A DNA stretch of 64,000 bases from Pegea sp. RAD2-039 (taxonomy: Eukaryota; Chordata; Thaliacea; Salpida; Salpidae). A program made the translations under genes and the position numbers. This document shows, piece after piece, positions 1 to 11,400 of the stretch (the first letter of the stretch is position 1; each line of letters opens with the position of its first letter). The notes beneath the pieces are model-generated. The model was not told the origin of the DNA, made no database searches, and saw only the letters and a program-made list of their open reading frames with translations. The DNA lies in the NCBI GenBank assembly GCA_034620365.1, contig JAQGEQ010000010.1, forward strand, positions 1 through 64,000, written 5' to 3'.

Positions 1-161
1 TTGCTGTGGCAGAGCTGAAAATTGGTTTTATGATGTTATGAAAATTCTGGTTTGAAAATATTTGAACTACTTTCATGAATAGATGAAAATATTATTATAT
101 AATTACTTGATAAAAACTTACCAGCTGAAAAAGATAAAATTGATAAAAGTATCAGCAACAT
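1..161 (-). CDS. Chymotrypsin-like serine protease paralog, 5' part only (exons 1 and start of 2)
   Basis: Exon 1 is 161 down to 122 (40 nt) and encodes a hydrophobic signal peptide MLLILLSILSFSAG; the donor GTAAG follows at 121. After a short intron the acceptor TTTCAG leads into exon 2 at 14, which reads ALPQQ before the window ends. Exon 1 length (40 nt), phase and the first 14 nt of exon 2 plus six intron bases are identical in design and, for exon 2, in sequence to the complete protease gene at 683-1916 on the plus strand, so this is a divergently transcribed sister gene. The propeptide ALPQQ matches; the protease domain lies outside the window. The long open frame running on through the intron is not coding. 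Confidence 0.8.
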
Positions 162-218
162 CTTTAGTTTACTCGAGTTTTCCAAAAACTGTTGATGCCT
201 GAAACTTGAAGCCAGAGC

Positions 219-225
219 TTTTATA
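219..225 (-). promoter_or_regulatory. TATA box of the minus-strand protease gene
   Basis: TATAAAA on the minus strand, 58 bp upstream of the ATG at 161, mirroring the box of the sister gene. Confidence 0.55.
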
Positions 226-616
226 TCGATCACAAACTTCAAATGTAAACACACTTGGTTCGTTCTCATGAAAAGTTTACTTAACGTCTATGAATTGCTT
301 GCAGATAAGTTACTTTTTTATGTTTTTGTGTCTATAATTAATTTTAAACATTTTACTTAGAAATTATTTGACAAACATATTTACTTAATTCAAATTAAAT
401 TTTAAAAATACAATCTTTAATTTTTATTCCAAAATTTTTTTTAAGAAAAAAAAGATTAAATCACAAAGTTAAAATCAAATCACCTACACTAAAATAGTAA
501 ATTTCGAAATTGTTGAAATTTCAGCAAATACTATACAAAATAAAAAGTTAGGTCATCAAAACCATGGGAAAAACACAGGTGAAATGACAAGACGCAATTT
601 TGTTTGCTAAAAGTTT

Positions 617-623
617 TATATAA
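617..623 (+). promoter_or_regulatory. TATA box of the plus-strand protease gene
   Basis: TATATAA 60 bp upstream of the ATG at 683, leaving room for a start site about 30 bp downstream and a short 5' leader. Confidence 0.55.
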
Positions 624-682
624 GCACAAAAAATGGGTTAAAAATTGTTTAAATCAAAAATTTGAACTCGGAGTAAAATAAA

Positions 683-1916
683 ATGTTGCTGATATTCATA
701 TCTCTTCTATCTCTCGTCGCAGGTGAGTATACAGCATTTTAAATTATTAGTTTATGAATAACAAAAAGAATTTCAGCTCTGCCACAGCAAGACAATCGGA
801 TCGTTAACGGTCAAGATGTAACTCATACTGGAGTCGCTCCATGGCAAGTAACTCTTCAACGATTCGGAAGTCACTTTTGTGGTGGATCTTTGATTTCAAG
901 CAGATATGTTATGTCAGCTTGCCATTGCTCAAACAGGTCATTACATCTTTTTCTTTTCAAAGAAATACGCAAAAAAACAAATAATCTCCCACCTAGTTAT
1001 AGAAATCAAAACATCATGAAACATTTATGTATATATTGATAAATCAATTTGTTTAAAATCTATTTAATTCTGAAACTATTTTCTTGATTTCAGTGGAACA
1101 ACTGTTGGTGCTGGAACTGTTGACTATCGTTATCCAAAAGTAACCAGTCGTGGTACATTCATGTGTCACCCAAGCTACAGTACCAGAACCAATGACTACG
1201 ATTATGCTCTTGTACAACTTTCAACTGCAATCTATGAAGACTCAGATGTTTGTATATTTCGTCGCTTTCGAAGTTGTGACATGTTGTAACGTTGATTAAA
1301 ATCAAGTAAAAATAGCTGTAGAAGGAAAATAACTAATTGATTTTTAACATTTTAATACCAAAACCAAACTTGGATGTATCGTAAAGATAAATTATTGTTT
1401 TTTAGATCTCTTACATCAACGTTGCCAGCAAAGATTATGCTGCAGGAAGCAGTGCTCTGATAACTGGTTGGGGTCTTACTAACTCCAACAACAACAATGT
1501 TCCCACTACACTTCAGATGGCCAACACAGTTCTTGTTTCAAAGACCCAATGTGCTCGTTACTGGGGAAGTAGCAATTTATCTGACCGTATGCAATGTGCT
1601 GGAGGTCAAGGAAACAGCGGCTGCATGGTTAGTTTTAATTTTCTATCTTGCATGTTGTTATCAAATTATCGATCTTGTGTCTTAGAAAAGACCATAGCTA
1701 ACAACAGAATACTTATTTTTATATTAAACATTTTTGATTCACTTTACTGATTGATTGATTTAGGGTGACTCTGGTGGTCCACTTGCTGTCCAAGACGGAA
1801 GAACTTGGTATCTTGTTGGTAACACTTCTTGGGGTTCAAGTTCTTGTTCAGTCACTATGCCATCAATCTGGTCTAAAAACTCTGCTGTCTACAGTTGGAT
1901 CCAAGGATACTTGTAA
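683..1916 (+). CDS. Chymotrypsin-like serine protease (S1A), five exons
   Basis: Exons 683-722, 777-936, 1094-1247, 1406-1627 and 1764-1916 give 242 aa. Signal peptide plus short propeptide (residues 1-21) end in DNR before the mature start IVNG, so activation is probably by a trypsin-like cut. The triad is visible: His63 (SACHC), Asp103 (YDYALV) and Ser195 (GDSGGP). The S1 pocket reads Ser-Gly-Cys-Met before GDSGGP, with SWGSSSC later: Ser at the position that is Asp in trypsin, so chymotrypsin-type rather than trypsin-type cleavage is predicted. The usual Cys48-Cys64 pair is present. Odd points are Cys62 in place of the common Ala beside the catalytic His, an extra Cys91, and Ser where chymotrypsin usually has Gly226 (MPSIW). 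Signal peptide and family suggest a secreted digestive enzyme. A sister gene lies head to head upstream. Confidence 0.93.
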
Positions 1917-1963
1917 ATGACACCGAGCAAAACACAATTGTGACTTATAACATCAGACTTGTG

Positions 1964-1983
1964 AATAAAATGATATAAATAAA
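1964..1983 (+). terminator. Polyadenylation signals of the protease gene
   Basis: Two AATAAA hexamers, at 1964-1969 and 1978-1983, begin 48 bp after the stop codon. This is the expected position for 3' end formation. Confidence 0.65.
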
Positions 1984-4938
1984 AAAGTTTTTATAGAAAT
2001 CTGTTAAATGAGATGAGTCTAGCTATAAAGTTTAAACAAGTAATGGTTTAGAATGAAGCTGAGATGTTTTTATTTTTAAAAGATTAACTTGACTTAAAAT
2101 GTAAATACTGATTGGCGATTTCTAATAGTTCATTATGTAGCTTATTCCTTTTGGTATTTCTGGTTGCTCAATTTTGCTTTTGTAGACTCATTTTTGTCCA
2201 CATTTTTCGCCTTAAAACTAGTAGGCAGGTTTAAACTAGTTTTCGATCTCTACACAAAAAATCATTTTTGTCAAATGTTGATTTTGTATAATAAGCGCAC
2301 AGTATATTTCTTAAACATTTTTAGCTTAAACATATCTAAATTTTCAGTTGAATGCTTATGTGCAGTTGTGCAATAGCTCAAAAAATTTGATAAATCTTAA
2401 GAGTTTGACTGGTTACAGTCGTGGAAGAAGCACAACACTTTGGAAAAATCAGTCTTTGTTTGACAATACTGCATGAAGAAAGCTTATTTAACAGAAGCCC
2501 CTGCGGTTGGTGGCATAAAGCTGTTAATTGTTGCATATTCTTTAAAACTCACAGCAAAGTACTTCTTTTGAAAACTTTATGTATCCATCTGCAGTGAAGC
2601 TATGAGGTTTTGGTAAATATGTATTAAAAATAACTCTTTAAGAGAGCTTTATTCAATTGCAAAAGGCGGCTAATAACAACGGTAGGTATTGACTTAATGC
2701 ACAAGGACAGAATAAACTATTATTTTGAAAGGCGCCATAATAACTTGATAACAAATTTACGTAAGCGGTAAAATGCTCTTCTGATTTACTACTGAAATAT
2801 ATCACAATATCCAAAATAATTATCTTAAAAAGTATGATTTTTGAAGGCATCAATACAGCTCTAAGCTTTTTTTTAATGAAACTAATAAACGGTTTGTGAC
2901 AAAAACATTGAGTAAAAATATATTTTGTAAAATAAATAATGAAAAGTTTTATTCAAATTTGTATTATTAAGTCACTGTTTAATTAGAGTATTTTTTGAAA
3001 GGAACGAAAAAAGTAAAATAATATGGAAAACCTTCTAATGAAATTCCAAAAAGAGTTTACCTTAAAGACAATTGCTTACAGATACAGCAAATATAACTTT
3101 GATTGAATAATAATTTTTGATAATAAATAGTAATCATCTAAAAGCTTATTTAAGTTAATTGGAAAAGCTCATCGTTGTAATGAACTATAATAGAAATATT
3201 TAATTTGAGGAAAACTACCCTAAAAAGTAGATTTGATAGATTTTCTTAATTTCTAAAGATGAAAATTTTAAATGTAGCCCATAATATCTTTACAATATCA
3301 GTTTATGTTCTTAAATCCAAAACTACGTTTCAAAATTTTTAACATTAATGTTTTTCAACCTATAGCTGACCAATCTTACTGAGACTTACAAGTAGAACAC
3401 AGACATATACATCTCAAATAATCACCTGATTTATAGTGTTTTTAGATACTATCGGTTATACTGAACTATTTATATTTTCAGGCATAAAAAATTTACCAAG
3501 TTTTTTGAAAATTATGATTTAGAAAAGAAGACTCAGAACTAATAGCTTATATTATATCTGTTAAATAAAAACTTATTTTTAGTACAATCGTGAAATTCAA
3601 AGGTATAATGAATTTTAAAACTTTAAAAAACTCCCAAATCCCTTTTTTTAATAATATAAAAATTATTTTTTTCTTCAAAATGTTTATAACTTTTTAAAGT
3701 TTTTACTTCTAGTTGAAAATTTTTTTTGAATAATTTTCAAATAATGAAAACATTTGTTAGATTTAATTTCCAAATACATAAGATCTATTGTTTATTAACA
3801 TAATAGCTGTTGGCTTTCGAAGATAAAAACATAGCAGACATCATCCTAACAAAGATATGAATTTATTCGCTGGTTTTAACTGTTATCAAAATTAATCAAG
3901 TTAAAACGATAAATCTGAATTATGAAATTGACAACTTGATATTTCTAGTAATTACATTTTGAAGAAAAATCAATTTTTGAAGGCTTGATTTAATGACAAA
4001 AGTAATTTTGAGAAGTTTTCAAAATAAATTTGAGCAACTTCTTATCTGTACAAAGTTTTGTTTTATAGCCGCTGGGCTTTCTGAAAAATATATATATATA
4101 TTTATTTGACAATATCGGTATCTGTCCTTTTCTTGATTATAAACTGAATTTGTTGTTAGGAGAGGCTGTTAGTTTTTACACCTTACTGAGCTTAATCTGA
4201 TAAAGCTGTATTTATTGGTATGATGACTCTACAAATAACAAATTTTGTTTTTTAATTGCGAAGCTAATGCCTTAAAGTCTCTCTTTAGTTTTCACTGATA
4301 AATTGATGTTTATTAATTTTAAGTTTACGTTCAGATTATTTTGAAAATTAGGTTCAACTCGTGTTGATTGTAGCAGCTACACAGACAGTTTCATTTAACA
4401 GTTATCTAAATTTATCTATTCTTTCTATAACAATTATCCTAAGTGTGATACTTAAGCCCTTTTCATTATATCTTGGCTCAAATCAATTTGTTTTTGTTCG
4501 CTATAAGATGTATAATCTGTCACTTGCAACCAAACATTAAACAACATAAGTAATTAAATACTTATTTTACTCCTCTGTCATATTTTTGTTTTGTTTGTTA
4601 GCTTAATTGTTTCTTGGAATAAATTAAAAATCAAACTTCACTTTAAAATTTTAAATAATTTCTTATTTTAATTTCACTTTAAAATTTAGCCGCAGTCTAA
4701 TTTTTTACATTCTATTGTTAGAACTTCAATGAACAATAAATATTCATAGAAATTTGATTTTTTTCTCGAAATTTAAATTCTTTTTATATTAGTGCGATTA
4801 AAACTTTTTTTTTTGGTTTTTGATGATTTATTAATATATGCTATTTTTCTATTAACTTTATTAGATTGTTGTACTTAAAAATTTCAGCCTAGATAATTTT
4901 ATTACGACATCAATAAATACATCGACGTTGGAAAAACA
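1984..4938. other. Spacer between the protease gene and copy A
   Basis: About 3 kb of AT-rich sequence with no supportable gene. Between about 2400 and 2870 the minus strand has short open stretches with fewer stops and slightly higher GC, but I recognise no protein. A short TA run lies near 4089-4100. The promoter of copy A must lie at the right end; I cannot point to its elements. Confidence 0.5.
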
Positions 4939-5483
4939 ATGATGTTAACGTTGTTGACAATCGCCCTGTCTTGTTTCCCTTTTATTTCATTAGGATCTCC
5001 GGTAGATTTGTGGCCAGCAATTCCTTATGCTCCTGACGAAGTATTAGACGATTGTTATTCTTACGACTATTTTGTTGAAACAGCATTGGTCCTTTTTTCC
5101 GTATCCTACCTCGGGAGTGACGTTGTTACTCATTCTGATGTTTTTATCGATGATCTGAATCGTTTAGCTCCATCAAGTCTATTTAAAAAAGTTTATTCTG
5201 GTGAAGCATCTGCTGTTGATTTCAAAAGGTCCCTGATGATGATCAAATACTCCGGTCAAGGACCTCGTAAAAAGATACATGACGACAGAACTCAGTTAAG
5301 GAAGAATTTGTATGAATATGCCAAAGCTCGGAGCTTTAATTTAGCAAGAACAACTTTTGGGGAGTTAATCTTTTTAATTGTTAATGATTTTAATGAAGGT
5401 CATGATTTGTGGAATCGTTATCGATGCATTTCTGGAATTAATTTGAAGAATTCGTTTTCTGCTTTTTCATTTGAACTAGCTGA
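4939..5483 (+). other. Copy A exon 1: signal peptide and VWA7-like N-terminal module
   Basis: [20 protein letters not shown] is a clear signal peptide. The rest (to residue 182) is predicted helical, with patterns such as [24 protein letters not shown] and [20 protein letters not shown]. Spacing of these blocks matches the N-terminal region of vertebrate VWA7, including the ND-x-W stretch that there reads close to DFYSHSNW. The His of that stretch is not conserved here. Two Cys, near residues 38 and 165, recur in all three copies and may form a disulfide. Confidence 0.6.
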
Positions 5484-8400
5484 GTAAGTTACAAACTGTT
5501 TGGTAGAGTTGATTTGAAACTTTTTCTAACAAGTTTATATAAATAACAATCGAAATTACGAACTGCTAGTTTGTAAGACTTGCTTAGTGCAAGTAATTTA
5601 GCTGTAACATTCTGTTTCCCTATATTCAATCAATATCTTTAAGCTAACCTTAATATTATTTTTTATTAGTTTAAGCAATTAAAGATAATTTACTCTTTTT
5701 TAACTTGTAGTCTTCTTAACGAGATTGGCGAGGTTGCAATGGGCTCATTTTTAGATTTGACAAGTGGTACCACTCTTGCATTTGCAATCGATGACACGGG
5801 AAGCATGTCTGGGGAAATTGATGCAGCAAAACAACGTGTAGAGGTTGTACCGGCTAATTTAATACTTCAAGGCATTACAACTTTAAAGAGCTAACTTTAC
5901 CAATCCTTAAACTGATAATCTGTCACCTAAGTTTTACAAAATAAGCAAAGTTTTTTCTGAAAGATGAAATTTCCATAAAATGTTCATGACTTCACAAAAC
6001 TTAGTACTATTTCCAAATTTGTTGCTTGATTTGCTTAGTTTATAAAAAATAAAATGTTTTAACTCCATTAAAAGCTTCTCTAGAATCTGGAGATAAAAAA
6101 TCTTCTCTGAATAACTTATAAATGATTTAAAACTTGGTTTGCAGAAAATCACTGATGAGTTAGTAGGGTCGATTCATCGACCCCAAGAGTATGTCCTTGT
6201 CCCTTTTAACGATCCTTTTATATATGAAGTCACTCATACAAGAGACTCAGAAGAATTTAAAAAAGCTCTTCGAAGGTGAGAAAAAACTAAATTTGATTTT
6301 ACTGAGTCATTTCATTACTTTAGATTATACGCTCACGGCGGAGGAGACGCCCCGGAAATGTGCTTGACTGGGATCAAGGTTGCGATTGAGAAGAGTCAAC
6401 CGGGATCTACTATCTACGTCATCACCGACAACGTCGCCAAGGACTATTATTTACAGGTGACGACGACATAAAAAGAGGTGAACCAATTTGATTTTTTTAA
6501 GAATGCTGTAATCGCTCAAGCCAAGCACAAGCAAATTGTTGTCGTGTTTCTGCTGACTTCACCACTTACTGGATGGTGCAGTACTAAGGGTGATAGTGAT
6601 ATGTTGATGTGTCGTGAGTTGTATGATTACATTGCTCAACAAACAGGAGGAAAAGTTAGTTATAACCACTCATATTTGCCAACTTCTCACAAACAAAACT
6701 AATTTAAAGAAAGTTTTCAGCCTTTGATGCTCGACTAAATATTAATGAAAAGTTATCTTACCATTGTCGAATTTTTTATATCTAATTTTTATTTTTAGGT
6801 TCTAGTTGTCAACAAAAGTCAAATTTTTAAAGCAACTGAAATCATACAAACTGGTCTGGTACAAGGACTAGTACCAATCAAAAATTTACAGTTTACTCCA
6901 AAAGGTGAAAAAGTTTTGTAGAAAACTTAGCTTTTAGCATTGATATTTATATTATGGCTTTGGTTTTGAAAATACTGAACAGTTTTTTCCATTTTTCAGA
7001 AAAATTTAAAATACCAATTCAAGTTGATCCTACAATTAAGCAATTAGTTATTACAAATGAAGGAGAGTGTGGTAAATTGAGAGTAGAAAACTCAACTGGA
7101 AAAACAATAAAACACTTAGACTTGTAAGACTATTGAATGTAATTAAGAATTAGCTTTTCGAACTTAAATATAAATTTGTGGTAAAAGTAATTTATTTCTT
7201 TAACCAAACGGTAATTGCTGTAACCAATCTTTTTTAAACTCGATTAATTTTTATTGAAATGATTAACCAATTTGAAAAGATAGACTTTGATAATTTTCTC
7301 AAATAATAAAAAACAGTTTTGAGTGAAGGTTTAAAAGGGTTCTAGAAATATTAAATTACTATTTTTGCAACAAGTAAGTTGTTTGTGGTGTAGAGATAAA
7401 GTATCAAGTCTTCTGAAGAGTTTAAAATGATCTTTCATCTGATCTTTCATCATCTTGGGGACCATTAGTTTATCCACTAAGAGATTCAAATCATAAATCA
7501 TCATCTCATTTTTATAATTACTTCATCACTCTATTCTTTTATCGTAATGATTTCTATTTTTATATATTTAATACTTCACTTGCTTTATATTAAATTTTTT
7601 GATTTTCATCTTATGATATGATTAGCGTAGTCTAAATTTTTTAGTAGCTTACTTTTACATCATTCCTTATTTTAAATTTATTTAGTTTATATAAAGATTA
7701 CCACAATACTTTTAACATTTAATAAAATTAGCAACTTTACAGGACTAAATGGTCAACAGCGATAAGATCAAAACAGTTTTAAAGTAATTTTTATTTTGAA
7801 GATATGGAAACGTTTTTTCAACTTCTATATTGACTAAAGAGTTTGAGCCTGGCACCTGGTCTATTAATGGCTTTAAAGAATCAAGTGAAACATGCAAAGC
7901 TAAAGTGACTGCAAGAACGTCATTTGGTATAGTGGTTACAACAATGTCCAAAAAGATCAGTGAACCATATCGGGCTTATCAGGTAAACGAGACTGATTTG
8001 AATGTTTGAAGATCACTTAATTCAGATCCTTTTATGATTTTAAGATTTTGAATGGATATCCAACAAACAAAGATTCAATCCTTTTCTTCATAGACTTTTA
8101 TGGTAAAGAAACTTTTGATTTAAGTCTCGGAGATAAAGTGTCTCGTGTTCGGTTTGTTGATGCTCAAGGACAGGATGTATTGCACCCAAAAAATTACGTT
8201 TCCAAAAATGATAAACATTTTATACAAACTCTAAGAGTTGAATTCAAAAATGGATTGCCAGCCAATATCACATCTTTCTTTATCGTCGTTGAAGGAATTA
8301 TTGGCGGTGAGCTCACGAACACAAACATCTTAATTATTTATCTGACGTCAAGTTTTTTCAAATAGGGTTGGAGTTTTGTCGCTACTCTCAAAGTTTATTT

Positions 8401-11400
8401 ACTGTTTCTTCACTTGAAATTACAAGTAATATTGATGATGTAGTTGTTAGACCTGGTTTTGATGCCAAGATTAAATTTTATGTAAAAAATATTGGAACTA
8501 AGGAGGTAAGCACATTTACTATAAATATATATTTTTTATATTCAGGCTTCGGATAAATTTAATTTTAATACAAATGATTTTATAACTTTGTAAAGTGCAC
8601 TTGTGTTTTTCAATCTAGTTCTATGCTAAACCTGTTTTAATTTTATGGGATAAGTTTTTAGACCAAAAACTGATCAAACTAGATTTCTTGAAAAACTGGA
8701 AAAACATCTTAGCTTTAAACTGAAATATCGAAATATATAACCCTGATAACTTCTAGTTTAAAAAACCTGTTTGTAAAGCAATACGCCATGATTAATAGTG
8801 AGAAATGTTTTTCAATAACATTTTTATCAAAACAATACCTGCTTTCATAGGAATTAAATAAGTTTGACTAAATTTAGATTTTCTTGTTCTAAATTTAACT
8901 TGATTTGTGAGAATATTTTTCTATTGCTTTTGGAAATAGAGCCTAGATTTTGAAATATTGCAAAATTATTCCGTTTGATAACAACCAAGATGACTTTGTT
9001 TAATTTGAATTTGAATTATTATTCTATTATAAATTTTTAATTTCGAATAAAAAGTAATGATTTGTGTTGTTAAAACAGATCGGAAAAACAATTTTTATTA
9101 TGGTGTTATAAATTTAATATTGGATTAAAAATTCATTTCTTAGCTTTGTTATAATTATTTTTCCGAATACAAAGCTTTCTATAAATAAGTCTAACCATAA
9201 AATATTAAAGCTAATTGACTGAAAGAAGTTTATTTGTCTGTAACTAATATATATACTTACAAAACAAATTACTGACTAGCATTTTTAGATGACTAAAATA
9301 ATTATTATTCACAATATAAAAAAATTAAACTACTAGACTCTAAAAATTATAAAATATTTATTCTTAGACAACGTTGTCTTATGATGCTTCGGAACAAGAC
9401 GACAGAGTAAAGGTTTTAAAATCTAAAAAAGAAACGATAAAACCTGGAGATAAGTCGGTAGTTTTAGTAAAATTGCTTGAAATTGATCCAAATGTAAAAG
9501 TCGGAACTGCCATTAAAATTACTTTTACAGGTTTTCACTTTATTTTAATTTTTTGCATGAGATACAAATATTGTGGAGTTAAAAAATTTACTTTTAAAAC
9601 TTATTCTATAAAAAATAAGCTGAAAATAAAACTAATTTAGTAAACAAAATTTATGATGTTAAAACACAAATTTTTAAAGAAAAACACAAAACGGTTGAAA
9701 GTTATTAATAATTACAACATAATACTGAAAACAACGAAGAAACATTTTCAGTTCTTAAATCAAAGTATGGAACGTTCAAAAAATAATCAGTTAAAAACAA
9801 ATTTATTACAAATAAGAAATTGTCCATATTTGGTAATCAATTTGAAAACATAAAAGCTTTAAGACATTGCTATTAATCTTAGCTGTCTACCAAACATTTC
9901 TTGTAATTCTTAAATTGACATAATTTCAGATTATATAGATTTTATTCGGGCATTTTTTTGCCGCTAGTGGTTACGAGGTTTGATATTGATATTTTTTTTA
10001 AGATACAACTTTGTAACTGTTACCACTGCATTTATTATTAAAAAAATATCTAGAAGCTTCAAAATTTTACTAATTAGCGAAAATCACTTAATAGTTTTAA
10101 GAAATAACAAAACTGTTAAACAATTTTTCATTTCAACAAAATAATTTCCCATTCTTCACATTTTTGTGCTTTTTATAATAATAGTTTTTTCCTCTTTGTT
10201 TTATTATCTTGATTTAAAATTTTTCTGTTATTTTTTTAATCACAGCTAAGGATCAAGGCACTGGTTCATTTCAGTATCTGGTAGTCAACGCAGTTGTAGG
10301 ACACAATGAAAAAGCAAAGATTAGTTCTATGAATGTGAACACTGAAATTATTTTCAGGTACAATTTAACTCATCAAAGCTAAAATGATTTGAATAACAAT
10401 ATTTTATACATTTTTAAACAAATATTTTATAACGATAAGATAATGATACTAAAATTTTCACAACAATCAGTAATTACTTTTATTAAAGTATTTTTAAGCA
10501 TGAAATATGAAAGTAAGTTTATATATTTGTTCTGGATTTTAAATATTATCAATAATTTATAATTGTGATGAAAAATTTTCTTGTATTAATAATCAAAAAT
10601 TATTGAAAAGCAGACAGACCTCCAGCACTTATTAAAAAGCGAGCTGAAAATGTTTTGATAATGATAATAATATAATTGTAACTAGGGTTATAAGGTTAAG
10701 CTGATAAAACTTTGACTATAACGTATAAGTGAGATAAACGAAATGATCAAATTATTTATTCATCGTTGACTATTTATCAAAACTTTTATCATACAAGTAC
10801 TTGACACGTACATATCTTTCTATCCGTTATTTTAAAATGATATTTATGCTGCAATAATTGTTCAGGTTTGCTGAAACAAAAGTTCAAGTTAAAATGTACA
10901 ATACAAGAGATATTGCGCGGGATGCTGTTTTAGAGCTAATGTTGCCTGCTGATGCCTTCATCATGAATCTTACAATGGCTCTTGAAGATGAGTTTATTAT
11001 CGGAAAAGTTGAAGAAAAAGAAAAGGCTAAAAAAATTTATGAAAAAGTATTGAACTAGAAGAATATTTTCAAAAAAGTTGTTGTAAAATGGTTTATTAGT
11101 TTTGGCAAACCTTAAAAACCTAAAACTCTTTAAAAACTTAACCACAGAAGTTTGAATTTGTTATTGCTCAAGTTTGTTAAATAAAAAATAGAATTTATTG
11201 AAAACGTTTTTATAGGCAAAAGAAAAGAACTTTGATGCTGGTCACGTGGCTGTCAGAGACAAATCGACTCAACTGTACAAAACAAGTTTGCTTGTTGGTC
11301 CACACAAATCAGTTGAATTTGAATTGACATATCAGCAGCTTCTGCATCGGGTAAAGTAGTAGAACAAACTAACTAAATTCTAAATAAAAAAATTATTCGG

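Larger units (their letters stand above)
162..682. promoter_or_regulatory. Shared divergent promoter region of the protease pair
   Basis: The 521 bp between the two start codons hold no gene. A TATA-like box lies on each side, pointing outward, each about 58-60 bp from its own ATG. The middle is AT-rich with no motif I can name. A bidirectional promoter giving joint expression is an inference. Confidence 0.55.

Noticed and set aside
36..269. 77-codon minus-strand open frame at the left edge
   Set aside because: Only the 40 nt from 161 to 122 are coding (signal-peptide exon of the protease sister gene); the rest is 5' leader and intron read-through.
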